Assembly: GCA_001606155.1 (NCBI GenBank) | Contig: LODT01000051.1 | Span: 558,001 to 622,000, forward strand | DNA length: 64,000 nucleotides | Direction of reading: 5' to 3' | From: Tieghemostelium lacteum | Taxonomy: Eukaryota; Evosea; Eumycetozoa; Dictyosteliales; Raperosteliaceae | Part shown: in pieces, positions 42,382-54,173 of the stretch | Layout of the letters: each line of letters starts with the position of its first letter | Position numbering within the stretch: the first letter of the stretch is position 1 | Program-made: the position numbers and the translations under genes | The notes under the pieces: model-generated | Told to the model about the DNA's origin: nothing | What the model saw: the letters and a program-made list of their open reading frames with translations, nothing else | Database searches by the model: none

Positions 42382-44006
42382 ATGAGATTAACAATTTATT
42401 TATTTGTACTATTATTCCTTAATATTTGTTTTTCTCAAACTAACAATACAGTTTATGAGGCTAATTGGAGTTCAATTAACGCAAGACCTTTACCTGGGTG
42501 GGTAAGTCTCAATCATTCACCTTTTCACTGCTAACATGTGTAATCAAAACATCCTATATTAACATTAAATTGTTTTTATAAAATCAAAGTATGACGATGT
42601 GAAATTTGGAATATTTATTCATTTTGGAGTTTATTCAGTTCCAGCATTTTCACAACCCACAGGATATGCAGAATGGTATTGGTATAATTTAATGAACCCT
42701 TCCAATGATGGAAATCAAACTCTAGATTACCATACTAAATCCTTTGGAAAAAATTTTCCATATCAAGTATGTTGAATTGTAAATTCAGTTATATTTAATA
42801 TTGATTTGCTAATTTAATTTATTTATAGTCATTTGCTGAAATGTTAAATTTAAGATTATTTGATCCAGATGAATGGGCTCAAACTATATATGATTCAGGT
42901 GCTAGATATGTAGTATTGACTTCTAAACATCATGAAGGTTTCACACTCTGGGAATCTGAACAGAGTTGGGGTTGGAATTCTGTAAATATAGGTCCACAAA
43001 TTGATATTGTAGGTGCACTAAGTAAATCAGTTAAAGAAATCCCTGGAATGCACATGGGAGTCTATCATTCACTTTATGGTAACTATTATAAGATTTTAAA
43101 TTTGAATTTCCAAATAGATAATTTAACACCCTTATTTTTAAAATTTTCTCAGAATGGTTTAACCCAATTTATTTGGATGATTTGACAAAGAATCCACCAA
43201 CACAAGTATATGTCAATGAGATTTTACAACCTCAATTGAGAGATGTTGTAAATAGTTATGAACCAGAAGTTATTTGGGCAGACGGTGATTGGGAGGCTTT
43301 GTCCAGTTATTGGGAGAGTACAGAGTTTTTGGCATGGTTATACACTAACAGTACTGTCAAAGACACTGTAGTTGTGAATGATAGATGGGGCTCAGATTGT
43401 AGAATGAAGAATGGTGGATTCTGGACTGGTGGAGATAAAACAAATCCAGGATACCTCATTCCACATAAATGGGAGAACTGTAATACCATTGGATACTCTT
43501 ATGGATACAACCAAAATGAACCTATATACGACTACCAAAACAGTACTGTTTTAATTCAAGAAATGATTGAGACTGTTAGTTGTGGTGGAAACTATCTATT
43601 AGATATCGGACCAACATCAGAAGGTACCATTCCAATGGTTATGCAAGAACGTCTTGCTGATATTGGAAAATGGATGGATATCAATGGTGAGGCTATCTAT
43701 TCTACTCATCCATGGAGAGTACAAAATGATTCTGCTGATCATTTAATTTGGTATACTACCAATACCAACACTGGTGCTGTCTATGCACATTCATTTGAAT
43801 GGCCTGAATCAGGTAAATTGCTATTAAATGCTCCTATCGCAACTTCATATTCCTCCATTTCACTTCTAGGTTACAAAGGTAAACTTCCAATCAAAATGGC
43901 TCCAACTGGTGGTAGATCAGGTATTTCTATAACCCTTCCAAATGCCTCTCCAAATGACTATCCACCATTTGATATATTTGTATTTAAACTATTAAATGTT
44001 CTCTAA
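42382..44006 (+). CDS. alfA: Alpha-L-fucosidase, GH29
   Basis: Four exons: 42382..42501, 42590..42766, 42829..43078, 43153..44006; 466 residues. Signal peptide MRLTIYLFVLLFLNICFS. GH29 features in order: WYDDVKFGIFIHFGVYSVPAF, YAEWYWYNLMNP, YVVLTSKHHEGFTLWES, YHSLYEWFNP, and the catalytic nucleophile Asp in VIWADGDWEA; then NDRWG, WENCNTIGYSYGY, NYLLDIGPTSEG. Removes terminal alpha-L-fucose from glycoproteins, normally in lysosomes or secreted. All joins keep frame and family sequence. Length matches lysosomal fucosidases. Confidence 0.95.
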
Positions 44007-44069
44007 AAACCCTCAATCTCAATAAAAATTGTACAAATCCAAACACACTAACTATAATAATTATATTAT

Positions 44070-46200
44070 TTAAAAACCTTTTTTATTTGGTAAAGGTCTC
44101 TTTTTTTTGTTTGCTGAAGGAGTAAATGAAATTTCTAAATCACCATTATCAGCAGTTTTAATTTTTGTGTTATCATCTGGAGTGGCACTGTTTAATTTAA
44201 TCTTTTTATCTTTTTGAACACGTAATGAAAATGGAGCACTTTGAAGTAACTGACTACTCTTACTATTATTGATATTAGTTGGTAATGTGTGTCCTTGTTT
44301 GATTTCATAAAATTTAACTGCTTTCTTTTTGTTATTATTACTATTTGGTTGCAATTTAGATTTCTTGATAGGTTGAACCGCACTATCATCTTGATCACTA
44401 TCAACCATATCATCATATATATTATTTTCTTCATAGTCATCATCATCTTGACTATTATCATCGTTATCATCGTCATCATCATAACCATCGTCACTATCTT
44501 CAGTTTTATCAAAATGTTTCAAAATAGCTTCATCAAATTTCTTAATTTTACTTCTAGGATTAATTCTTTTGAATTCTTGACTGTTTTCATCAATTTCAAA
44601 TTTGTCTTCTTCAAATATTTTACCAAATCTACTATCTGTAAGAATATTCTTTGAGATCTCTGCATTTCTTTCTTTTTTACTTAATGAAGTCTCATCTTTA
44701 TCAATTTCATTAATGATTTCCATTCTCCTAGATAAGTTGACATTGACTTTAGGTTTCATCTGAGTAGCTGGTGATTTCTGATTGGCATTAGCAGCCTTTG
44801 AAATTCTTGAACTACTAGCTTTTTTAAGCTCCTCTTGAATTTTATTGGCACGATACTCTTCATATTCAAATGGATTATTGAGTGAACGAACCTTGTTGTA
44901 CAATTTAATGTGAATAAAGAAACCGTGCATGTAAGCTCTGAGATATCCAGTACCAATCATATTCTCAATCTTGAGTTTCTCCACCTCATCTCTTGTAATG
45001 AATTTATAGTCTTCGTAAACCAACTGTTTATCTTCCTCCAATTCCTCAGTAAGATTATCCAAGAATGAGCACCATCTTGGAGCGGCACCCAAGTTGGGTA
45101 TGTAATAAGTCTGAATTTTCGATGTGTTTCCAGGCATCATTAATAAACCGCTTCCATCTTGCATGAGAACATCGTTCATTGGTTGCTTAGGCTCTAATGT
45201 CAAACTCAATTTTCCAGTATCCTTATCGAAACCTTTGAGAATCTTTGGATCGGCCGAAATGAGTCTTTGTTGTCCATCAGATGCAGTATGGAAATTTATA
45301 GATTTTATAGGTAATTCATATTGATGTTGCTTGATCATTGATGGTTTAGCAGTACGTAAGTCGTAAAGTAAAACACCTCCACTGGAGGTACCCAAACCCA
45401 ATGTCAAACCATCAGGTCCAAATTTTCCAGAGGTTATTGAAATTCCATTTTCGTCATCTTCAGAACCTTGTCTTTGTAGAGCTGCTGCTATATTCAAACT
45501 ACTAATCATTTTCTTTACTCTAGGATCCCAACATTCAATAACACCATTGTCGCCACCAAACATCATCAATTGATGCACAGGGTTTTGGGCAACTACATTT
45601 ACACCCTCTGTCAAATGTGTCTCTAAAGGTGCCAAAAATCTACCTTCTTCTAAATTTAATCTATAAACATCTGATCCAGATGCACCTATATACAAATCAC
45701 AAGATGGCTTATGATAAGATAGATCTCTTCCCAACTTTGGAATTCTAGTTTTAAAATAGTTTCCAAATTTTGCATGAATTTCTATATATCTATCATCTCT
45801 TAAAAATACTGGTTTTGAATAGTCATCTGATAATATCTATACATTTTGATAGTTAATATTATTTACCTGATCTGTGGTATAATTGATATTAATAACATAC
45901 CTCAAAATTTACAACATGACAATCCAAGTTTCTTGAAAATTTATTTGAGAGTTCTGAAAGTTCAAAAACTTTAACTTGTGGTGGATAGATACCAGTTGCC
46001 ATAATATATTTACCATCAGGAGTGAATTTAACTCTCTGACATGAGGTATCAAATGAGAAATCTTGAATCAATTCAATTCTTGATCTGAACTCTTCATTTT
46101 TTCTTAACTCTGTTTTCTTTTTTTCTGATAACCATTCTGGTAATGATTTACCATCAGATACATTATATATTTTTAAACCATTATTTGTTAGTAGATTCAT
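44070..46200 (-). CDS. nol10: NOL10, nucleolar WD-repeat ribosome-biogenesis factor (Enp2)
   Basis: Exon 1 is 46200..45901, the intron 45900..45837 (GTATGT...ATAG), exon 2 is 45836..44070; 688 residues, as in human NOL10. The start is ATG 46200 (MNLLTNNGLKIYNVSDGKSL). The WD40 propeller includes CQRVKFTPDGKYIMATGIYP, LGRDLSYHKPSCDLYIGASG, FGGDNGVIECWDP, ISADPKILKGF. The conserved post-propeller region follows (NLGAAPRWCSFLDNLTEELE, YRAYMHGFF-like), then an acidic Asp-rich and a basic tail. Yeast Enp2 acts in 40S precursor assembly (SSU processome). Divergent from KRI1 with 114 bp between start codons. Confidence 0.93.
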
Positions 46201-46258
46201 TTTAGTACTACACAAAAAATAGAAAAGAATAATAAATTGCAAAAAAAATCAAAATTGT

Positions 46259-46272
46259 TTCGTTCGTTTTTT
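46259..46272 (+). promoter_or_regulatory. Candidate nucleolar-gene promoter element (copy 3), shared by NOL10 and KRI1
   Basis: TTCGTTCGTTTTTT in the 114-bp spacer, 42 bp before the KRI1 start and 58 bp before the NOL10 start. Identical to the copies at 5557 and 38278. Confidence 0.55.
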
Positions 46273-46314
46273 GATTTTTTTTTTATTAAATTGTAATCTC
46301 ATTAGAGAAAGAAT

Positions 46315-48327
46315 ATGTCTAAATTATTGAGTGATGATGAAGGATCTATTGGGTCCAGTGGTGAAGACGAAATCAAAGTAAACAATGATTTTGCAAAGAA
46401 ATATGATCAGAGAAAAAAGAATGAAGCTGTAACCTCTTCAAAAACTTCAGATGAAGAAGATGAAATGTCTGAAGATGATGAAGGTAAATTGGATTCTGAT
46501 AAATGGAATGACGATTTCCTAACATTGTTGCCAATGTTGACAAACAAGAATAAGAAATTGTATGATAAATCTACAGTGTTTTTCAATAAGAATGTTGATG
46601 AAAGTGAATCTGATCAAGATAGTAAACCATCTTCAAAATCAAAGAAATCAAAGGAAAAAGAAAAGAGTTTGACTTTAAAAGAGTATCAGAGAAATAAGAT
46701 TTTAAAGACTATGGATAAGGAGCAATATGAAGAGGAAGATGAAGATAATGTAGAAGACTTTGAGTCTCTTCCTCATGTTAAACAACAAGAGAAATTAAAG
46801 AAAGATTTTCTTAAACAGGCAAATAAGAAATCTAAAGAAAGTGATGGAAGCGATTCTGAGGATGATAGTGACTCAGATTCTGATATGGACAATTTCTTAA
46901 AGAAAAGAGTAAAATCAAAAGAAGTTGAAGAACAAGAGGAAAAAGAATTTCAAGAGTTTAAAGATAAATTTGATAGTTTGAAAAAACAATCTGGTATAGA
47001 TGAGGATGAGGGTGTAAATTCAATTGAAAGTTTCTGGAAATCTAAGGATATTCCAGACGATGAAAAGTTCCTTAGAGATTATATTGTTGGTCAGAAATGG
47101 CAGTCGGATAAAGGTAAACTACCATCCTATGAAGAGATTATGAAGGAATTGGAGGCTGATGAAGGTGAAGTCAATAAGCAAGATGATTTTGAAAGAGTCT
47201 ATAACTTTAGATATGAAGAACCTGGTGCTGCTGTGATTGTTGGTAACCCTCGTAATATTACAGATTCTCTCAGAAGAAAGGACTCTAAGCGTAAAGAACA
47301 GAGAGACAAACTAAAAGACAAAAAGGGCACTGACAAGGTGAGAAAAGACGAACAAATTAAAAAACTCAAAAATGAAAAGAAAAAGGAGATTTTGGAAAAG
47401 GTTAAAGAAATTAATGAAATTACTGGTTCAAAGATTTTCAATCTCGATTCTGTGGATATTAGAAAACTGGATCCAGAGGTTATGGTTAAATCTGTTGGTA
47501 AAAAGAAGAAAACTAAACAACAACAGGATGAAGAGGAAGCTTACCAAAATGATCAAGAGGATATGGGTGAAGAGTACTATGGTGACAATGTAGATATAAA
47601 CGAACTGATTGCAAATTCTGGATACTTGCAAGAAGACTTTGAATCAGATGACGATGAGGTTTGGACTGACGACAGAATCTCTCAAGAGAAAAGAGAACTC
47701 GAGGAGATGCTTGACAAATATTATGGTATTGATTATCAAGATATGATTGATGATATTCCAGTACGTTTCCAATACACAACTGTTGATAAAGATGACAATA
47801 ATATCATCACTATTGATGATATCTTAGAAAAAGATGATAAAGAGCTTGAAAAAATTCAACCACTCTCTAAAATCTCTGCATATGGAAGCAGTCACAAGAA
47901 AGCTGATAAAAGATATTGGGATCACAATAGTAAATACCATACTTGGTCTTCAAAAACTTTTAAACCTAAATCTACATCAGATGTTAATACCAAAAAGAAA
48001 AATAATAATTATAATAATAACAACAACAACAATTATGATTATAAACAGAATAATAATTTCAATCACCTTCCTAATAATGATGAGAAACAACAACAACAAT
48101 TTAACAGTAAAGATAAACCAAATAACACCAAAAAATTCAATTATAACAACGATAATAACTATAATAACAAAAATAACCAAAATGGTAATATCACAAATAA
48201 TAATAATAATAAGAGAAAGTTCGATGATATCAATTATGAAAAATCTTATGAAAAAGAAGCAAGTAATAACGAAGAAAAGGTCATTAAAAAGAGAAAATCA
48301 AAGAATAAGAATCTTATTAATAAATAA
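46315..48327 (+). CDS. kri1: KRI1 ribosome-biogenesis factor
   Basis: Single exon, 670 residues, very acidic and Lys-rich. Kri1 signatures: KSLTLKEYQRNKIL, SFWKSKDIPDDEKFLRDYIV, QKW, DDFERVYNFRYEEPGAAVI, then SLRRKDSKRKEQR, the core shared by yeast and human Kri1, and the C-terminal half with DKYYGIDYQDMIDDIPVRF. The tail is Asn-rich with a basic end. Kri1 works with Krr1 in 40S maturation (90S pre-ribosome). Shares a promoter region with NOL10. Confidence 0.93.
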   Translation: MSKLLSDDEGSIGSSGEDEIKVNNDFAKKYDQRKKNEAVTSSKTSDEEDEMSEDDEGKLDSDKWNDDFLTLLPMLTNKNKKLYDKSTVFFNKNVDESESDQDSKPSSKSKKSKEKEKSLTLKEYQRNKILKTMDKEQYEEEDEDNVEDFESLPHVKQQEKLKKDFLKQANKKSKESDGSDSEDDSDSDSDMDNFLKKRVKSKEVEEQEEKEFQEFKDKFDSLKKQSGIDEDEGVNSIESFWKSKDIPDDEKFLRDYIVGQKWQSDKGKLPSYEEIMKELEADEGEVNKQDDFERVYNFRYEEPGAAVIVGNPRNITDSLRRKDSKRKEQRDKLKDKKGTDKVRKDEQIKKLKNEKKKEILEKVKEINEITGSKIFNLDSVDIRKLDPEVMVKSVGKKKKTKQQQDEEEAYQNDQEDMGEEYYGDNVDINELIANSGYLQEDFESDDDEVWTDDRISQEKRELEEMLDKYYGIDYQDMIDDIPVRFQYTTVDKDDNNIITIDDILEKDDKELEKIQPLSKISAYGSSHKKADKRYWDHNSKYHTWSSKTFKPKSTSDVNTKKKNNNYNNNNNNNYDYKQNNNFNHLPNNDEKQQQQFNSKDKPNNTKKFNYNNDNNYNNKNNQNGNITNNNNNKRKFDDINYEKSYEKEASNNEEKVIKKRKSKNKNLINK

Positions 48328-48695
48328 TAATATTATAACCCTTGTTACATTTTAAATCTTTAGATTCTATCAAATTAAGATTAAGATCCAATGTCGAACC
48401 ATAACATGTATTAAATCATGAATTAAGTAGTTAGGTTATAAATTAATACTGATAATTATCAGTTTTATATGTAACAAAAAAATAAAAGTGGTAATAATAA
48501 TCTTGATTTTATCTGTGGTAATATATCTATTGTAAAAAAAAAAGATGAATAGTGCTATATCACATTTCCATTTTAGGTTAGGAATCATTTAACTGAATGA
48601 TCATGTATCCAAAGTTTTTAGGTATAAAAGTAATTGAATTTTGTTTACATTAAATCAATAAATTCAACTAATTAAGTACTTATAAACTTATTAAA
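48328..48695. other. Spacer, no gene seen
   Basis: AT-rich sequence between KRI1 and a small HssA/B-like gene. Nothing recognised beyond A/T runs. Confidence 0.5.
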
Positions 48696-48955
48696 ATGAC
48701 AATCTTAGGTAAATATTTCTACATCAATTACATTTTATACCTTTGAAACTAATAGAATGTTTTATAGCTTCAATCTCAAATTTAGGATCAATGAACACTA
48801 CCATGAGTAGTTCAAAGAATATTGTTTCTGTTCAAAACAATATTTCATCAAATTCAAATCAAGCTGCTTCCCAAAATGCTGGTTTAATTGATCTGAACAT
48901 CTTTGCTACTGTTCTTGGGCTAATTGGCATCAAAGTTTGTGCTTCTGTATTATAA
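48696..48955 (+). CDS. HssA/B-like dictyostelid small protein
   Basis: Exon 1 is 48696..48708 (MTIL plus one base), the intron 48709..48767 (GTAAAT...TATAG), exon 2 is 48768..48955; 66 residues. The joined start MTILASISNLGSM is the typical beginning of HssA/B (2C/7E) proteins, followed by a Ser/Asn-rich stretch and a hydrophobic C-terminus LIDLNIFATVLGLIGIKVC. The family is expanded in dictyostelids, often in prestalk or aggregation-stage expression; its function is unknown. The tiny first exon with an intron right after it is a known layout of this family. The Gly-rich tail seen in many members is missing here. Confidence 0.72.
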
Positions 48956-49160
48956 TCTATCTTAATGCAATACCACTACCTTAATTGTATTTTATTTGAA
49001 ACAATAAATGATTTATTCTTTTTTAATCATAACTATATATTATCTGAGTGATCTAAAGGTATGGGTTAAAATCTATGCACAAAATAGAATTGCGCCAAAA
49101 TTTTTAAAACTATTTTATTTTTGTCTCAAACCAAATAGGTATTTGAATAGAATAATAATC

Positions 49161-51082
49161 ATGATACCACCTGTAAATTTAGATTTAATGATTTCAAATA
49201 TGAAATTGTTATTAGACTCAAAACAATATGCATCATCTGAACTCTTAGGAAATTTTATTATATCACTTCCAATTGTACAAAAGTCAATACCTATACAGAT
49301 TAATGTTCATTCTCTGTTTGCAGAATCACTATTTGGAAAAGGAGAATATATAAGAGCATTGAAATACTTTAAATTTTCATTGGATTTATCCTTTAAATAC
49401 TATAATGTACCTTCCAATGCAAACTTTAATCAGCAACACAAAATATTGGAAAATGAAATCAAATATAAGATATCTCAGTGTTATTTACACTCTAAAAGAT
49501 CAAGTTTAGCATTATCTTATGTTAGTATTGTTATCCTTTCAATATATAGTTTCAATAATAGCATCATGATACTAATATTGACTTTACTAGTTGGAGTCTA
49601 TATCATTTGGTTCTAGAAATTTAGAAACACATTTAACATTAGCAAGAATCTATAAAGAGTTGGGAAGAAATAAAGAATCGATATTAGCATTTAAAGAGGT
49701 TTTAAAACTCTGTCCTCTTTGTTTAGAAGCAATCAATTCACTTAAAGAAATGGGTGAAGATATTGAAACTGTAATGACAATATCATTGAATAAGCAAACT
49801 AATAGCTCTGTAATTAATTCAAATCCACAAAATATGATTGATTTAAGTTGGATTCCTATTTATATTCAATCACAAATCGAAATTAAAAGAAATCAACCAC
49901 AAAGTAAGACATACTAACTAAGCCAAGCAGCATAACAGACATTCTAATCCATTTACCTTTTATATAGAATCTTTAACTCTTTTAAAGAAAATCGAAAACA
50001 AATTTAATAATAATTTATTGATATATGAAAATATGGCTATTACCTATTTATATCACGACGAACCCTCTATTATAAACAGTTTCAATTATTTCCAAAAAAT
50101 TAGACAAAATGATCCCTATTATATTGGATCCATGGATATCTATTGTTCCTTATTAAAAAGAAGATCTTTACAATTTGAATTAAACAAGTATGTATCATTT
50201 GTAATTATAAATATGAAGTTCTTAAAATTAATATAAAAGTAATCTATAAGGATCTGTCACGAATTAATATCACTAAATCCACAATCACCAGAGAGTTGGA
50301 CTTCAATAGCTCTGTATTATTTCCTAAAAGAAAATGTTGATAAATCTTTAGAACATGTTGAAAGAGCAATATCTATAAATGAAAGTCACTCATTTGCACA
50401 TTCACTTAGAGGAGAGATTCTTTTGTCATTAGATGAACCAAAAGAGGCACTTCCATCACTGGAAAGAGCTTTCCAATTGTCCAAGAATATACTCACTGCC
50501 AGAGAACTCGTACGTTGTCATTTGATTCTTAATCAGATGCCACAGGCACTGTCAGTAGCTAAAGCAATTCATTCACTCTCACCAGAATACAGTAAATCTA
50601 TGGCATTAGTTGGTATGGTTTTGGCCAATCAACCTGAGGAGAGAGAAGAAGCTAGAAAGATACTCTCACAAGCACTGGTGCTGTCACCATATTGTACCGA
50701 TACTGTTCTGACATTAAGTAAACTCAATGTAGTTGAAGGGAGATTCCAAGAGGCTATTGATATCCTTCGTAAACAATTGGATTATCAAGAGACTGATTTA
50801 ATGCACACCGAAATTGGTAATGTATATCTGTCAAAAGAGATGTTTGATGAAGCAATGTCACATTATAACAGTGCTCTAGAGATAAATCCACAATATGAGC
50901 CTGCATCAAGAGGTCTACACAGACTAGATCTGATAATGAAAGGTATTGACCCTGACCAAACTATTGAAGAGGAAATACAAAATGATAACGAAAATATGGA
51001 TGAAGATGTTGAAGAGGAAGATGAAGATGAAGTAATAATCGAAGGTAATAATAGTATTGTAGAAACTGGTGATTATTCTTAA
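49161..51082 (+). CDS. anapc7: Anaphase-promoting complex subunit 7 (TPR protein)
   Basis: Four exons: 49161..49520, 49591..49903, 49968..50187, 50251..51082; 574 residues. Joins use GTTAGT...CTAG, GTAAGA...ATAG and GTATGT...TAAG and keep frame. The protein is an array of TPR motifs, for example ETHLTLARIYKELGRNKESI, SFAHSLRGEILLSLDEPKEAL, QPEEREEARKILSQAL, DLMHTEIGNVYLSKEMFDEA, and ends in an acidic tail. The pattern of TPRs with the SLTLLKKIE and GSMDIYCSLLKRR regions matches APC7. It forms part of the TPR arm of the APC/C, which ubiquitinates cyclins and securin. Start chosen at MIPPVNLDLM; the frame above it looks non-coding. Confidence 0.88.
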
Positions 51083-51156
51083 ACAAATAAATCATCGTAT
51101 TTAAATTTTGTTGTTTTAATTTAAAGTTATGTACAGATTTTTAAAGTTAATACATT

Positions 51157-51576
51157 TTATTTTCTATCTTCAACTAAAATAATATGATATCCAAATTGAG
51201 TTTTAAATCTAAAGTAATTATCAGTTAGCATTATAAATAATTTATATACATAAGTTATCATGATGACATACGGTTCAGATACAACTCCAACAGGTTGAGA
51301 AAATGCTTTCTCTGAGAATGCACCAACCATTGACTCTCTTGTTATATATCCTAATGATCCACCTTGTCTTGCTTTATCCTCAGAGTAGTTTTGAGCAACA
51401 TCAGAGAAAGATTTACCGTTCTTAATTAACTCCAATGCTTCTAATACTTTAGATTGTTTCTCACAAAGAATATGTCTAACTTTTACTTGTTGGCAAGGTT
51501 TCAATGGTTTATCATCTCCTCCTCCTGCACCCTTACCTCCTCCACCTCCTCCTTTACCCTTTCCTTTTGATGACAT
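51157..51576 (-). CDS. pin4: PIN4-type parvulin peptidyl-prolyl isomerase
   Basis: Exon 1 is 51576..51272, the intron 51271..51209 (GTATGT...TTTAG), exon 2 is 51208..51157; 118 residues. A Gly/Lys-rich leader ([19 protein letters not shown]) binds nucleic acid in PIN4 proteins. The parvulin domain follows: [50 protein letters not shown], and, only after splicing, [16 protein letters not shown]. Isomerises X-Pro bonds; PIN4 associates with pre-ribosomal particles. Length matches the family (about 120-130). Divergent from the small membrane protein, with 78 bp between start codons. Confidence 0.92.
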   Translation of the reverse strand: MSSKGKGKGGGGGGKGAGGGDDKPLKPCQQVKVRHILCEKQSKVLEALELIKNGKSFSDVAQNYSEDKARQGGSLGYITRESMVGAFSEKAFSQPVGVVSEPYVIMITYVYKLFIMLTDNYFRFKTQFGYHIILVEDRK

Positions 51577-51654
51577 TGTGTGATGTTAAAAAATGAAATT
51601 AAATTGTTTTTTATTTTTTTTTTCAATTACAGTTGTTCCGATAAAAACGTTAAA

Positions 51655-51944
51655 ATGAACAAATCTCTTGGGGATGAGTTTAGTAAACCATGGTTATCTG
51701 ACTTCAAATTTCCAAATAGATGGTCAACAAATTCTTTAGAACATCCAACTTATTTGGTATGACTTACCATATATTTATCAACCTAGAAATTATGTGATCA
51801 CTAATATTTTGATTCTTTTGATTACAGGAATATGACAAAGGATTACCTTTAAATAGAGATATCTATAGACCAGTAGCATCATTAACTATTCAACAAATTC
51901 TATATATACTAGTTTTAGTTGTATTACTATACATTATGTTATAG
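51655..51944 (+). CDS. 72-residue tail-anchored micro-protein
   Basis: Exon 1 is 51655..51756, the intron 51757..51827 (GTATGA...TACAG), exon 2 is 51828..51944. The product is polar (MNKSLGDEFSKPWLSDFKF, PNRWSTNSLEHPTYLEYDKG) and ends with one membrane helix, QQILYILVLVVLLYIML, directly at the stop, so it should be tail-anchored. No family recognised. The intron restores a frame with a single clean C-terminal helix, which supports it being real. Shares a very short divergent promoter with pin4. Confidence 0.65.
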
Positions 51945-52355
51945 AGACAGGATCTTAGTTGGGTGAGAGAGCAACTCCAAGAATTGATGATTAATTTCAT
52001 TGCAATTTTGGTTAATAAATTATTAAAAATATTTTAGTTTTACAAACGCAAAGGATAGAAAACTCAAGTATAGGATACCTAAAAAAATAAAATAATTCCC
52101 TATATAATATAGATTGTGGGATAGTAACCCCTTCAGCCCCTATATAATATTTATGTTCTCTATAATTATAGTGATCTATAAGAAAGAAGTAAAGTAATTA
52201 GTTGGTTTTTTTTGGTTTGGTTTTTGTGATTATATTCTTTATTTATCTATTCTAGTATAAAAAAATAGAATTTTAATTGTTAATAAGTAATATTTGTTGT
52301 TATGACTGTTAATATATTCTTTAATAGATATATAGGTAGTATAGAATTTGTCAAA
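51945..52355. other. Spacer between convergent genes
   Basis: Ends of two genes face each other here. Only AT-rich sequence and a repeated CCCTATATAATAT-like patch (52091-52151) are seen. Confidence 0.45.
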
Positions 52356-54173
52356 TTACCATGGGAATTGTAACTTATAAATTGGTTCAGGCACCAATTC
52401 TGCAGAAATTGTTCTTTGTGAAAACCATCTACCGTGTAACTTATTAATTGCTGCAATTGGTGAATCTGTATTATCAAATCTAACATAAATATAACCCTAT
52501 AATAATATAAATAAGAAAATAGTTTAATTATTAAAAAAAATGTTTGTTTTTAGAAGGTTTAAATTAATGTGTATACATACTTTAGTATTTTTATCGAGAT
52601 GAATATGTTCAACTTTACCAAAACTCATACATTCCTCTTTAGTATCATTTAGAATCTCTTTATCCCAATTCTCTTCGGTCTCAAATTCAGGATCAAACAT
52701 ATTTTTCAAAAGCATACAAGTGGATTTAAATGTATTAACAATGGCAGGTTGTTGTTGTTGTGGTGGTTGCATTTGGTGTTGGTTGTGGTGCTGTTGATAT
52801 TGTTGGGTTATTTGAGTTGCTGTACCTGGTAAGACTTTACCTTGCAATTTAGCAGTTAACAATGCTCTACCATGTGCAGTCAATGGAATACCACCATCAT
52901 CCTCGTCTAGAGATGACAATGGATTATTATCTTTAAAACTGTTACCATGTTGGTGGTAATTATTAATTTGAATAGTATGTGGACCAGTTTGCAAGGGTTT
53001 TCCTGGTTGAGGTAACTGAACATAGGTTCCATTGGAATTCTTTTCTTCACTTACCATATTGAGTTTTAGATTTTTACCCATAAATTCGGATCCATTCAGC
53101 TCTTGAATGGCTTTCTTTGCATTCTCTGAATTTCTAAATTGAACAAATGCATATTTAGAACCAGGTTTAGTATGAATATTAATAAATTCAATCTCACCAT
53201 ATGGCAAGAAAATATTTCTGATTTGATCTTCGTTGGCATTTAAATGAATAAAACCTACATAAATTCTTGCATTACCAGTTGAAGATTTTGTCGCTTTTTT
53301 CTCTGGTTGAATGGTGTGTACTGCGATGGGTTGTCCCATGACCATTTTTCCGCTCATTTGTACAGCCGATTGAACCTGTTGAACATTTTCAAATTCTACA
53401 TATCCTACACCTTTGGGTTTATTGGTAACTCTGTCAATAATCAAACTGACATCTATAACCTTACCCGCTGGTGCAAAAAATTCAAATAGATCTTGTTTAG
53501 CAATATTTGGTGACAAATTGGATATAAATACAGTTCTTTGGTCACTTTCCTCATCTGGTTCTTTAATTGTTTCGGCAGTTGGTGGTGTGGAACCAGAAAC
53601 ACTACTGGTTGGTTTCTCTTTAATCGATTTACTAGCACCTTGAGGTGATACTGTAGATGGTGTTGTGGTGCTTGTTGTAGGAGTTGTACTAACATTACTT
53701 GTAGATGCAGTTTGAGTTGGTTCTGGTTTTTTTGGATCTCTTTCATATCTATCACCTCTCTCTCTATCATATCTATCATACCCAGAACGACTATAATATC
53801 CTCTAGATGATCTCGAATAACCACTATCATAGTCTCTGTCCCTATATTCTCTGTCTCTGTCCCTTCCATAGTAATCCCTATCTCTAGAATCTCTACCATA
53901 GTAGTCTCTATCTCTATAATCTCTTTCTCTATCTCTACTATAATAATCCCTATCCCTGTAACCATCCCTATAATCTCTATCTCTATAGTCTTTATCTCTT
54001 GGTGGACTTTTACTTCTTCTCTTCTTCATATCACTAGGTTGTTGAGCATCATCCACCTCTTGACTCTGATCAATTTGGTCAATAGTTCTCTTTTTATCTT
54101 CAGAAATATCTTTTCTAAAAGAATTAAATGATTCTTCTAGTAAATTATCAATATCAATATCAGTATTTGACAT
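52356..54173 (-). CDS. rbm39: RBM39/CAPER-like splicing factor
   Basis: Exon 1 is 54173..52581, the intron 52580..52497 (GTATGT...ATAG), exon 2 is 52496..52356; 577 residues. The N-terminal region is Arg/Asp/Tyr repeats (RDRDYYGRD units), an RS-like domain. RRM1: TVFISNLSPNIAKQDLFEFF; RRM2: ARIYVGFIHLNANEDQIRNIF; and a C-terminal U2AF-homology motif (LLKNMFDPEFETEENWDKEI, completed in exon 2 by GYIYVRFDNTDSPIAAINKL and GRWFSQRTISAELVP). This is the layout of RBM39/HCC1, which recruits U2AF and SF3B1-type partners. Nuclear, splicing. The UHM lacks its end without exon 2. Confidence 0.92.

Noticed and set aside
44289-44654. 121-codon plus-strand frame rich in Ile/Phe
   Set aside because: Shadow of the acidic tail of NOL10.
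47834-48355. 173-codon frame overlapping the end of KRI1
   Set aside because: Shadow of the Asn-rich tail; Ile/Thr/Met composition comes from AAT/ATA repeats.
49008-49160. Upstream extension of the APC7 frame
   Set aside because: Hydrophobic, spacer-like composition; the ATG at 49161 begins family-like sequence.
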